Below, piece after piece: positions 48,797 through 57,489 of a stretch of 64,000 nt of DNA. The position numbers and the translations under genes are program-made. Each line of letters begins with the position of its first letter. The first letter of the stretch is position 1. Location of the stretch: the NCBI RefSeq assembly GCF_035083965.1, contig NC_089732.1, positions 2,152,883 to 2,216,882 of the forward strand. Direction: 5' to 3'. The notes under the pieces were generated by a model. That model was not told the origin of the DNA. It made no database searches and saw only the letters and a program-made list of their open reading frames with translations. The DNA is from Branchiostoma lanceolatum (Eukaryota; Chordata; Leptocardii; Amphioxiformes; Branchiostomatidae).

Positions 48797-49139
48797 CAAA
48801 CATACTCACTCCTTTATTAACACATCACCGCTGGCATTCAGCTGCCACATGTGACATTTTCCGTTTTCATCGACACTTTTTAGATTCTGGGATAAATCTA
48901 GCTTGCAAAATTCATCTAAGATCGAAGGGCATATAGTTTTTGACTATCTTTTCCGCTGACGCAGCAGAACACGAGAACACGATGTGATGCTATTTCATTT
49001 ACTACGCGGCAAAATAAACCCAGTTTCAGGTAAGCTTTACACCCAGCTTACCGTAATCCATTAGTTCACCCGCACACGGGCCCGTGTAAATGATGTAAGC
49101 TCCCAGGAGGATCAACAAGCGCCGGAACGACCTCCCCAT
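20652..49139 (-). CDS. Gene B: complete polycystin-1-like/REJ receptor-channel (about 42 exons)
   Basis: Exons 5' to 3': 49139-49052, 48298-~48161, 46140-46022, 45422-45308, 45025-44903, 42987-42805, 42592-42433, 41464-41257, 39995-39734, 39417-39255, 37509-37363, 37029-36908, 36650-36528, 35835-35659, 35148-35023, 34744-34633, 34386-34283, 33676-33563, 33008-32868, 32344-32267, 32027-31812, 31515-31343, 30970-30858, 30678-30545, 30321-30076, 29969-29868, 29709-29531, 29317-29249, 29041-28934, 26273-26060, 25825-25720, 25496-25351, 25179-25104, 24694-24614, 24204-24017, 23713-23639, 23397-23170, 22946-22805, 22481-22263, 22174-22049, 21904-21680, 21463-20652. The product is about 2.2-2.3 thousand residues: signal peptide, C-type lectin-like, REJ, GAIN/GPS, PLAT and an 11-helix polycystin membrane part. 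Phases checked at several junctions agree. One lectin exon may be missing. The layout is like PKD1L2/PKD1L3/PKDREJ; it lacks the PKD1 leucine-rich repeats and I see no PKD repeats. Confidence 0.9.
26449..28903. mobile_element. 2.45-kb foldback palindrome with 10-bp target duplication
   Basis: Two arms of about 0.95 kb (about 26483-27418 and 27943-28887) are near-perfect reverse complements around a spacer of roughly 520 bp. Outer arm ends read AATAGACCCCTTTCCAAATA and its complement. GTATCACAGA occurs immediately outside at both sides (26439-26448 and 28904-28913), and gene C carries a single uninterrupted copy at the homologous position (about 57652-57661), so this is an insertion with target-site duplication. 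Arms and spacer are built from related modules (TTTGACATTTCCG..GAATGCAATCCCAC, then GAAAATATAGAC, then GGCGGC..TTTGACGA). No transposase frame was seen. It begins 20 bp inside the intron after the 29041-28934 exon. Confidence 0.85.
28934..29969 (-). other. Gene B: PLAT/LH2 domain
   Basis: Four exons encode a cytoplasmic PLAT domain between TM1 and TM2: YYLRVFTGPRANAGTTAKV, VSIMLHGATRECGPFLLHQP, LTHVRVWHDNSGKEPSWFLE, KVIVDDLLDINHQYYFLCNR and WLAFDEDDEQIERVLPAA. The polycystin PLAT domain binds acidic phospholipids and Ca2+ and regulates trafficking (family knowledge). The last intron border (28934) abuts the palindromic element. Confidence 0.9.
30076..35835 (-). other. Gene B: GAIN region and GPS autoproteolysis site, then TM1
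   Basis: Helical exons (for example LLTAIDATNAEVETAIRWGN, IIAATLNNI) are followed by beta-rich exons with many N-x-S/T sites. The GPS ends the region: CVFFNEKDHFWDRSGC in the 30678 exon and HLHCRCDHLTKFSG in the 30321 exon. This gives the four Cys, the two Trp/Phe positions and the HL|T cleavage tripeptide. TM1 follows as GIMTCCVLFSFYIALCVPW. By family knowledge, cis-autoproteolysis at HL|T leaves a non-covalently bound N-terminal fragment. Confidence 0.85.
32373..32428. repeat. (GAAT)n microsatellite
   Basis: About six clean GAAT units followed by degenerate units, in a gene B intron upstream of the exon ending at 32344. Confidence 0.85.
37681..38880 (-). mobile_element. LINE (CR1-like) 3' fragment in gene B intron
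   Basis: On the minus strand the 224-residue frame at 38195-38869 contains SSINAAVRGELGVFPLVIDS and KYWLRLKNSPNDRIVKKAYD. These are hallmarks of the post-reverse-transcriptase region of CR1-like LINEs. After a stop, 38089-37847 gives CPTCNENIANAFHFVMNCPS, the terminal zinc-knuckle-like motif. The 3' end is AATAAAGTTCATTC followed by a (CATT)n tail at 37681-37714. The copy is 5'-truncated and inactive, and lies antisense-compatible within intron 10 of gene B. Confidence 0.85.
39003..39020. repeat. (CAT)n microsatellite
   Basis: Short run of CAT units in a gene B intron. Confidence 0.7.
39553..39579. repeat. (TA)n microsatellite
   Basis: An uninterrupted TA run of about 26 bp, followed 90 bp later by a GATA-rich stretch (39688-39712), between gene B exons. 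Confidence 0.9.
40020..41225 (+). mobile_element. LINE fragments with reverse-transcriptase remnant
   Basis: At 40073-40240 the plus strand encodes YQAYDHGILLQHLAVRGTPS then KMLAWINSYLSGRAQGDRVI, matching the region of non-LTR reverse transcriptases with the D-H-ILL..L..G and W..SYLSGR motifs. An ATCACTCTAGCTATAGATA segment occurs twice (about 40062 and 40708). The end (about 40860-41220) has a short C-terminal frame (TLSDNALVYLLLNGS) and a 3' terminus TTTGATGTTGGAATAAAAAA. At least two truncated or rearranged pieces, probably not one element. Confidence 0.65.
40434..40474. repeat. (TGTAC)n pentanucleotide microsatellite
   Basis: Eight near-perfect TGTAC units within the LINE remnant region. 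Confidence 0.9.
41940..42356 (+). mobile_element. LINE 3' end fragment
   Basis: The translation RYKKLPAHERMCKFC then ENEIHFICQCPLYDAERNEL is the terminal zinc-knuckle-like tail of CR1-like LINEs. The 3' end is GAACTTGCAATAAAGTTATT. It lies 77 bp downstream of the gene B exon at 42433-42592. Confidence 0.8.
43262..44450. repeat. Dispersed repeat with recurring TTTGCATAATTAATGAG motif
   Basis: It begins TTACCTTCGCCGAGAAGGTT, then a (GTTTGTCT)n run (43316-43360) and TAACTCAAGAACGCCTGGAT. The words TTGCATA.TTAATGAG and GGATGGT.ATTATTTTTGGTA.GTAGATAGCTT recur at about 120-180 bp spacing. It ends GGCGAAGGTATGAGGTCGTG, so CCTTCGCC words face each other at the two ends. Probably a mobile element that spread through the genome; class unknown. 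It lies between gene B exons at 42987 and 44903. Confidence 0.6.
44750..44864. mobile_element. 115-bp snap-back MITE, TIR TATTCTCCAAGCAG
   Basis: A near-perfect hairpin: each arm is about 55 bp with a small loop around 44811-44815. The 9-bp direct repeat ACATGGGAT flanks it at 44741-44749 and 44865-44873, consistent with a target-site duplication. The same terminal word (CTCCAAGCAGAG) bounds the elements at 49654 and 62313. The exon at 44903-45025 starts 38 bp away. Confidence 0.85.
45724..45981. mobile_element. MITE with GC-rich inverted termini
   Basis: The left end CCCCCTCTCACTGGACCC then GGCACGCTGGCGGCGTCGCT is matched in reverse complement by the right end at about 45940-45981 over some 45 bp with a few mismatches. 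The centre is AT-rich. It lies in a gene B intron between the lectin and REJ exons. Confidence 0.75.
46147..46482 (+). mobile_element. LINE 3' end fragment next to a gene B splice acceptor
   Basis: The translation KDEVHFIVDCSLYSNDRNII, then ISNITKRREEAD, is the same LINE tail as at 13421. The 3' end is GAATGTGCAATAAAGG. The fragment is antisense to gene B and starts within about 10 bp of the exon whose acceptor AG pairs at 46141-46142. Confidence 0.75.
46728..47143. mobile_element. MITE with about 110-bp inverted termini
   Basis: The left arm (about 46728-46842; CCTCAGCAGGCCCGACTCGC, CCGCATCGGCCCTGCTATTC, CCGGTATTCTGGCTTCTGG) is reverse complementary, with scattered mismatches and small gaps, to the right arm (about 47033-47143). 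The central 190 bp contains two CAATCAG words and no ORF with known motifs. Confidence 0.8.
47683..47820. mobile_element. Inverted-repeat element, GAATACAACACG termini
   Basis: ATACAACACGGGGTATTCCG..CACCCGAGGTACCAGCCC faces its approximate reverse complement GGGCTGGGACCGAGGGTG..CGGAATACAACGTGTTGTAT around a centre at about 47752. TTTATGTCATGCC at about 47819 and GGCATGACATAAA at about 48074 are also inverted, so the element may extend to about 48090. Confidence 0.65.
48712..48793. repeat. (CA)n microsatellite
   Basis: About 40 uninterrupted CA units in the first intron of gene B. Confidence 0.95.
49052..49139 (-). other. Gene B exon 1: start codon and signal peptide
   Basis: The exon encodes MGRSFRRLLILLGAYIIYTG followed by PCAGELMDY: a basic n-region, a hydrophobic core and a plausible cleavage after CAG, so secretion to the ER is expected. 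The ATG lies in a near-ideal Kozak context (GCGCCATGG). The donor is GTAAGC, phase 1, and joins in frame to the exon ending at 48298 (GAG codon rebuilt). Upstream on the same strand, a GC-box-like CACCCGCCCAAA lies about 90 nt before the ATG and a GAGTGAGTGAGTG run lies within the 5' UTR. Confidence 0.8.
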
Positions 49140-49654
49140 GGCGCTCTCCTGTCTCACTCACTCACTCTCACTCTCTCCCATCCCCGGTCTACTGCTCTGT
49201 AGATACTTAACAGGTCTGGTAGTTTTGGGCGGGTGTTTTGGACTTTTGTTAAGACCGTTGTCATAGTGTTTGCTGTAATTGGTTGCTAGGTGACGTTGGT
49301 ACAGACGTCATCAGTGTCCTTCATCTCTACAAGGACATCAGATAGAAATGTCCTTCACCTCGGCGAACTTCTGACGATAAAGCAGCAGAATAATGACGAT
49401 AGACAGGACTGACTTTTCTCTCGTCTGTGTTCAAAACAAGCCGATACGATACTGTAAAGGCATTTAAGTTCGCGTGTTTTTTTTGGGGGGGGGGAGGGGC
49501 TAAGGCCAAAATAGAGTGTTTGCGGTGGGTTTTTTTTTTAAGTTTGCGGCAGCGCTATAGTCACATTTTGCTTTAGTATTGGACAAAAATGTTCGCGATG
49601 GTTTTAAGCTCGCGGTGAAACGGTCGCCGCGAAAACCGCGAGCATAAAACCACC
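49140..49654. promoter_or_regulatory. Presumed promoter region of gene B
   Basis: The sequence upstream (higher coordinates) of the gene B start. A CACCCGCCC GC-box-like word lies at about 49228-49236, read on the minus strand. No TATA box is evident. A G-tract at 49481-49499 and a self-complementary TCGCGGTGAAACGG / CGCCGCGAAAACCGCGAGC area (about 49610-49643) are seen. Assignment rests on position only. Confidence 0.35.
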
Positions 49655-49808
49655 TACTCTCCAAGCAGAGGTTGGTGGAAGAAGATTGTGACCTTTTTAT
49701 TATATGCCACACTTTTTGTCCACTCTTGGGTGGGGGGAGCGGACAACTGAACGGGGCATATGATAAAAAGTCACGATCTTCTTCCACAAACCTCTGCTTG
49801 TAGAGTAG
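49654..49808. mobile_element. Snap-back MITE, CTACTCTCCAAGCAGAGG termini
   Basis: The left end CTACTCTCCAAGCAGAGGTT is matched by CCTCTGCTTGTAGAGTAG on the right. Inner arms GTGGAAGAAGATTGTGACCT and TCACGATCTTCTTCCAC are also paired. It shares termini with the elements at 44750 and 62313. No clear target duplication seen. Confidence 0.75.
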
Positions 49809-50690
49809 TGAATACCCGTTGATCGTTGTCAAATTGAATAAGATTTCAAGGGGGCAAACTGGTCATCAAAAAATTGGGGAAGACAGATAATCAATGCTCT
49901 GGAGAAGATGGGCCTCGGCTAGAATGAAGTGAAGGTAGCGGCGGTGGAACGATAAGCCTGGAGAGACGCTACAGCTGACAGATTTTCCACTAAGAACGGG
50001 AGGACGAAGGTCTAGGTAGCTAGGTTTATGAACATATATAGTTCAGCATCAATGAAGGTCATTAAATGCTGTATGAAGTAATAACTGAGAGCAAGCATTC
50101 AGTGACAGGAGAAACGTCATATTTTTAGGTTTATTTTCAAGAGCACCCCCCCCCCACACACACACATTCACACAAACACAATTCAAGACCATATTTATCT
50201 AGGTGAATTTATATGTGGCAAGTTTTACCTGTCCGTACACGTTCACCTGTAATAATGTTAACAATGGATATAGAATGGATCTACAAATATAAAAAGGACT
50301 TGCCAAGGCATTTACGATTCTAATCTAAATAGTGGCAACGAATTCTAGCAAGCACAAGCACCCACGTATCATTCATGTATATTGGGCTTTTTATTACTGT
50401 GGTACCCATTAAGACATATAATTATGGCGAAGGCTTTACGACTACTCTTTTGCAAATTGCCCTCAGCTTCACAAAGGAACCATGGACTCAGAAGCAATAG
50501 GAAGGCATTTTCTATTGTGTGTCTCTAACAAGTTTGAACTGTTTCTATCTGGCTCAAACAGGTCTTTTGTGAATCGCTCACTGCTTTACAAGGAAACTAG
50601 GGCCTTGGAAGCAATGGTGATGTGAAGGCATTCTCTGTCGCGTGTGTCCCCACACAGGTTGGGCCGGCTCGGTCCGGCTTGTATATGTCA
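49809..50690. other. Gene-free flank between genes B and C
   Basis: No coding signal. It contains a CCCCCCCCCACACACACACA run at about 50145-50180 and, near the end, words (GAAGCAATAGGAAGGCATTTTC) related to the tandem units that follow. Confidence 0.45.
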
Positions 50691-51430
50691 CAGTAGAGAA
50701 TTGGAAGTGATAGGAAGATGGTTTTCTATTGTGTGGCTCCATCCAGATGTGGCAGCCTTGAGCTTTTATACATCTGAAAAAAAAAATGTCGGCGTTCTGT
50801 AGACATGAGAGACAATGGAAAAATTTAACAGATTTTTTCTAGAAATGCAGATAGGCATTGCTTCCGCCCCAAGGCAAGGTACAAGCACGCAGTGTCGTGT
50901 ATTGTTGAACCTATTTTGTGCCTGTCCCTACGTCTGCTATCAAGGACATCATATTGTATGCTCGCGAGTAGCTGCATCAATAATACCTTATCGGCTTATG
51001 AAATATTAAGTGCTGTCATTTTGTAAATTGCCCATGCCACAGCGGAGGAATCACGGAACTGGCAGTGATAGGAAGATTGTTCTCTATTGTGTCTCCATCC
51101 AGATGGAGCGGCCTTGTTCTGGCTTTTATACATGTGCAAACACGATGTCGGTGTGCTGACAATGCAATTTTTTGGCAAAAAAAGGAGATAGTCATGGCAA
51201 GGTACAAGCACGCTGTACATGTGTGTCGTGTATTGTTGAACCTATTCTGTACCTGTCTTTAAGTCTGGTATCAAGGACATCATATTGTATGTTCGCGAGT
51301 AGCTGTATTATTATGTATAATGTCCTTGGTATACCTTATGAAATATTCAGTGCTGTATTTTTGTGAAAGGAACCAGCGACTTGGAAGCAATAGGACGGTG
51401 TTTTCATCGTGTTTCTCCACTCAAGATGGG
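50690..51430. repeat. Degenerate tandem duplication, units of about 330-360 bp
   Basis: Two main units share TGATAGGAAGAT..TTCTATTGTGT, CTCCATCCAGATG, GCTTTTATACAT, AAGGTACAAGCACGC, GTGTCGTGTATTGTTGAACC and CAAGGACATCATATTGTATG. The last word recurs 331 bp apart (50941 and 51272). Partial units extend to about 50460 and 51430. No coding or known-element signal. Confidence 0.75.
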
Positions 51431-51609
51431 CGGGTACTATCTGGCTTGTACACACGTCACGTGCGGTGTCATGTGAAGGCGGCAGATCTTGCAAAAGTTT
51501 GAACAGCTGTTTGTACATCTTGTTATAGTAATTCCTCTCGAACAAATAAAATAACAATCACGCTGTACGATTATCATAGGCCCAACTTGTATTTTCTATC
51601 ACATTTTAA

Positions 51610-51785
51610 TACGTGATCATAATGATATTCCATCAAACATTGAAAGTAAAATCTGCTTATTCTGCCAAAAATATAAGTAAAAACTGCTTATTCTATCAAA
51701 CACTATACGTACCAACATTGTTAATTCTACCAAATATTATAGGTATATTGCTTATTCTACTTTCTATCAAACATTATCAACAAGA
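51610..51785. repeat. Minisatellite related to the array behind gene A
   Basis: A few degenerate units of GCTTATTCTATCAAACATTATAAGT, the reverse complement of the 7.8-8.46 kb array. It lies within about 280 bp of the stop codon of gene C. Confidence 0.75.
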
Positions 51786-51890
51786 CAAAAAATCGTAGCA
51801 TGCATTTTCAGTTGATCCATGTATAGTTTGCATCATTAAAATACCGATAGAACCGATTAATGGTCCTAGTCAAGAACAAAACTGGTATTT

Positions 51891-54800
51891 CTATCTTTCA
51901 TCTAAGTCTTCAAAGACTGTCCTCAACCTCTTCATCACATTTACCTTAAGTTCTGAATAACCAGGCCCCATCACAGTTGTGTTTTCATTTCTGGGCTTCC
52001 TTGCCTTTTTCTTTGGCTTCAGTTTTTCTGTTTGATATTTGAAAAACCCTTTCAGGTCGTAGTCAGTTTTCTCTAACTGCTCATCATCCTTTGCGCTATG
52101 ATAAGACTCGTCAATGATGGCCACAAAGAAACCAATTAAACAGATGTTGAAGATGAAAACAAACAGAAACAAAATGAAAGTTCCAAGATTTCCAGTAGTT
52201 GTAGAGATTTGCTGAAAGTTCAGGTCACCAGCTATAATGGTCACCATCGCCTCGAATGTGCGAGCAAAGGAACTGTAGGCGAGCATGCGCAGACCGAACG
52301 TCAGATGAAGCAGAATGGCGAAGGCAAAGAAGTAGAGAAAGAACATGATGGAAAAGCCGGAGAGCGGACCAACGCTGCGCTTGAGGGTGTGGATCAGGAG
52401 AGACGCGCGATGGTTGAAACGCAGCAGGTGGGTCATCTTGAGAGTGACGCTGCACAACAGGGTGGCGATGACGTAAGTGTAGACCTGGTCCCAGACGGCT
52501 GCGCGCCTGTAGTTCACGAAATAGCCCGAGAGACCAAAGTTTGCATCAACGCTGGACGCACTGTTGTCTTTCCTTTTACTTGCTACGTCCTCTAGGACGG
52601 CCTCAGAGTAGAAGTAGGTGGTGACCCCCGTCACGGCCTGGAGGATGATGATCAGTTCCACCCAGTTCCAGAAGTCCATGATGTACAGGGCTCCGCTGTT
52701 GTAAGCTGTCCGTACTGTCGTGACAAAAGCAAGGGCAAAAAAATCTCGGTTTCAGTTGCAAACATTTAAGTCAATACTTTGCAGCTGAACGCGGATTAAA
52801 CAGAATAAAACTCATAACTGAATGGTAAGATCTTGTAATTCACTGTATGTTTGCTTAAATCTGTGAGGCATTATCCCTGACATGATATCATTGGAACATA
52901 TCTATCATACTTAAACAAAAACATAAAACAGAATACAAACCTTCTCTGATGGCGAAGACCAAAGTGAAAATGGCGAGCGCAGAAATGTAGACGAGCGACA
53001 TCCAGACCTCCCAGCCGCCGTGGAAGCGGTAGAGGCGGACGGTGTGGACCTCCCAGCGGGGGAAGCCGGCCCCGATAGCCGTGAACTCCACCAGGAGGGT
53101 CACGATGGAGAACAGGTTGGAGTCGGGCGAGTACAGGGTGACGTCGGTGAAGACGGCTCGGGTTGCTGAACAAAAGATAATGTTTAAAAAAAAAACACAT
53201 TCGTTGCATGACAAGAAAATCTATCCAATGAATAAAAAAATAATTCCAGTATATGCAATGTGAAATTTTGAATACATTGTTGTATTGTATGTGTTTTCAT
53301 CGATAAACACCTCTATCAATCCAGCCATGATTCTTAAGAGCTTCGATTGTTGCCAATGTCTGTGACGCGTTGTTGGACGTGTCGGCGACGTAGCCTCCGC
53401 CAAAATACACGCTTTGGTCTCCAGCATAGAGAAATTCTGGAACATAAAACAAACTATCTTAGAAATGATCGAAGGCAGTAAAGACATATGAGATCTATAC
53501 GTTCTGAAAAAAAGGAGTTCCTATTAACCCATTTTATTTTGCAATTACCATGTAAATCTTCAGGCGACCGGAACTCCCACGGACTTGTGCCGTTCTGATC
53601 TGCTATCTCTGCGGTGCCGTTGGTTCCGTTGAAAGCGGTGATGTTGACTGTGGGTAGCGGCAACCATCCTTCTCCGTAGCGCCCTTCGTCCTGACTGAAG
53701 TAATCATAGCGTCTGTCGCACTCTGATGTCTGGTTTCCTGGTGACACTGTCGCCAGGCAGTCAGGATCTGGAGCCGGAATACAATTATAGATGATAGTAC
53801 GTTAAAACAATCCCCAAATATTGTGACGTAGGCTCAACATATCACCATCAATAATGGAAAAGATCACAAAGTTGGAACCACATTTGTTCAACATTTGATG
53901 ATGCTTTATGAGAAAATGGACATCGACACATCAAAACTTACCCAGCTTGACTCTAGCCTGGCGGAGCCGTATCGGTCCTACACGATAGGCAGGCAGGTCC
54001 AGGACGGCTGAAGAGGCGTCTGGGTAAAGACCTGGGATGGCTGCATCTTCCAGCCAGGTCCAGTAGGAATCTGCATCACTCACCTAATATGGTCATAATG
54101 ATATGCAACAGTACACACTTAAAGTTCATTCTATACCAATATCAGCATAATGACCATCTACTGGCATGGATAATAGTGATATGCTTCTGCTATAATGGTT
54201 TCAGCTGCAATTGCATTGTTGACATGAAATATTAATTTATATTTACCTCTTCGAAAGACATCTCCTTGTTGTGTACAACGAGTCGCTGAACCTCGCTGGA
54301 CATATAAAAGGCCATGTGGTTCTTCTGTCCGTACGCAGCCAGCATGACCACAGTCAGGAAAAGGGCGTAAACAGCCACTTCCTTCAGGATTGTCCTGAGC
54401 TTCCTGCGTCGGACGGCGACCATCCGGGCCTGAGCCAGGTCCGGGGAACCGTGTTGGTCCGGGACAGGTAGACCCTGGAAGGAGAAACATATTTAACAAA
54501 GTTCGCAATGTGTTATGTGGTAAGTTCTTTTTTTTAATGTTCCTCATTAACTACATGTATATATTGTACCGTCATTACCTTCATATTATTCTATTGCACA
54601 CCATAAAAATGAATGTAAACTAACCTGCTTTTGATCTTTAGCAATGTCTTCACACTGTTTTAGATCCCATTTCTTCCCTTCGTCCCCTTTTTCCGCTTTC
54701 TGGAAAGTGTAGGCAAATAATGAAACAAAAATATTTTAAAAATGGTCCAATATATGACGACGGGAAGGAGTTTTTCGGTCTTTTACATATGTATTTAGCT

Positions 54801-57489
54801 ATCCATTGGTATCCGCCATCTTGGATCGGCCATTTTTAATGACCCCAAAACACACTAAAAATACACTAGAAACGAATGTTTCTGGTTAAGAAAATACCAG
54901 GTAGTGGCGACTTTGAAGGTGAAAAGCCTCTTGATATCTAAGCTAATGATATGGTCCGCCATCTAGGATCTAGGATCATGACCGATCACGTCAACTTATC
55001 AGCATTATCTATGAACATGAAATCATGAAATAATGTAAGAAAACTTGTCATCAGCTTGTCTGCCTGACGTTCCACTGTGTATTGTATTGTTGCAATTTCG
55101 AATAAAGATAAAGATGTAAGAAAACTAGTGTGGTTGAGCAAGAAAACCTTAGAAACATCATTGTTTAAAAAATAATGACTTTGCATAAAATTCCTTTCAG
55201 AAACCCGTTGCCATGGCAACACGAAAAATAATAATCTCATACCACTATCATAAAATTCTTGCCAACTACAATTTAGGAAAGGCAACAAGTTTGGTAGTTA
55301 TACGATGTCAAAGTTGGCACCCCCCCCCCTTGTGTACTTAGGGTTAAGAATATAAGTTAAATATCAGTTGTAAAAAAAAAGAAGCTAAGAACTAATTGTA
55401 TCGGGGATGATGTATGCGACAGCAAAACAGATACTGGCATATAACGTGCAATATACCCAGCCATAGGAAGTCATAATGACATGTTAAATGATAGGTATCA
55501 CATATATGTGTGACGGTGTGAGCGTTAGGAAAATACCTTGAAAAACACCGCAAACAGCGCCGCCATGGCGAGTATCTTGACAGGCTGGATGAGGATGAGG
55601 TCGGAGAGGAATGACGTCAGGAAGATGAGCAGCCAGGCTTCTGCCTTCTCCCGCCCGAACTCAAACGTGTACAGCATGACGAAGAAGGCGGCGGTGTTGG
55701 TGGTCACGAACACAAGGACGAAGCCTGGGGATTGAGCCATTCACAGTAAAACACCTGGTTAGATATTGCAAAAAATGCTATCGTAACGGGCGTTCCGAAA
55801 AGCACGTCAGATATCTATCGTGACTGCAGCTTTGTCCAGGTGAGGTGTCCATGGATACAATATTGAACTTTTTTCAAGTGTTACTCACCAATATAGACAA
55901 ACCACCACGGCAGCACCCCTGGAGTGTCCTTCTCCGGATCGTCCAGTACAGCGTATTTCTCATTCACCTCTGCAATTATAAAGATGTGAATTATCTGATA
56001 ACCTATTATCAATTCACGTTTTTGCAGCTGCAAGATTGACGTACTATTTTGGGCGAGAATTAAAGCATGTAGAATAAGTTATGGGGTGTTTGGATATGCT
56101 TGTACAAGTCAATGAAATTTTCCTGATGAGTAAACATTTAAACTAAAAACTGACCAATCAAAGGTAGCCGTTTAACTGAAGAAGCTAGTTGTGGTGTACA
56201 AGTTTTCTCATTCTAAAATAATATTACATTGACATTTTGCCCTTGCGTTGATGAACTATTTTCTCCTAACAGAAACTAAAGACTTAATCGTAACCTTGAG
56301 ACTTGCTCTGTCCAGGGGAAGTCGGTTCAGTGACTTCGTCCTGCCTGGTGCGGGCAGCTTCCTTCCGGACCTTCGGCAATAAGAAACAAATATCTTAGAT
56401 GGTAAAGATCGTAAACTTTTGGACAGCAAATTATCCTATATGATTCTGTGTATATAAAGATAGTAAATATCTAAAACTTCGAAGTATCTTGTGAAGTGTA
56501 TCATACATTTACTGAGCGTCAGCTTAATAATGATATGCTATCTTTATACTAACTTCATACGCACCTGGTCGGGCAATGACGGTTCCACGTTCATCAGATA
56601 AATTTCGGTGCTCGACAGTCCGGTGGAAGCAGGTTTGTTCTTTGATGAAGACCGTTTAGGACGTCCGCCCGATTTGTCTTCTTCGATGGCACGGCTGCCA
56701 GCAGAAGTGCCTAGAGGTAGACATGCCATTAAAACAAACATAGTGGTGCCAATCATCAGCCTGATGCTGAAATATATCTTAAAGCCCAATGTGAAGCGCC
56801 ATCTAGAGCCACAATGTAGAAATGCAACCAGGAAGGTCTCTGGTATTCATATCATTACTATTGTTCCTGTGTATCACTCTTTCCTTATCTTTGCTTGTGT
56901 GTGGTATGTCGTGAACAGTTGCGAAATTCAACATACTTTTCTTCTGTGTATTTTCTGGACGCTGTTTGACGCTCCGGAAGGTCCAGATGATGATGGCGTT
57001 GATAGGAAACACCACCGCGGCGCTTTGGAGACCGATGACAATCTGTAGAAGAAAACAATATGTAATGTCTAAAGCTAAAGACAGATGTATGTTCAATGTC
57101 GTAATACGGTATCTCTTTGGTCTGTGTTATATAGCCCCAAAATATAATCTATATCTTCTATGTCGATACCATAGCCCTGAATATATGAGAACGTCCTACT
57201 ACCCCTTTATGCAAACGTTTAGAAGTGGAAACAATATTGGCTCTGTCAAAGATTCTCCCTAGACATTGTGGCTACCTGAGGCCAGGAAATCGGGATCTCC
57301 ACATCAAATCCGAAGATCTTGACGGGTTCCGGCTGGGCGAAGTCGTCTCCTCGGCCGAAGAACATGATGTTTGCCAGCATGGTGCACATGATGATGGACA
57401 GGCAGCAGGAGACGCGCTGGGTGCGGGTGAAGGGGCTGCTGGCAGGGCGTCCGTACACAGAGTACCAGATGTGACCGTCTCGCAGGTCC
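51891..57489 (-). other. Gene C: TM2-TM11, polycystin domain and channel
   Basis: Thirteen exons equal in length to those of gene A, including the 824-nt last exon. The pore reads VTIIAGDLNFQQ. The S1-S2 loop after YSEAVLE differs strongly from A and B (ASKRKDNSASSVDANF), while the rest of the channel is almost invariant. The cytoplasmic tail has its own KKKARKPRNENT stretch before the shared ELKVNVMKRLRTVFEDLDER end. Confidence 0.9.
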
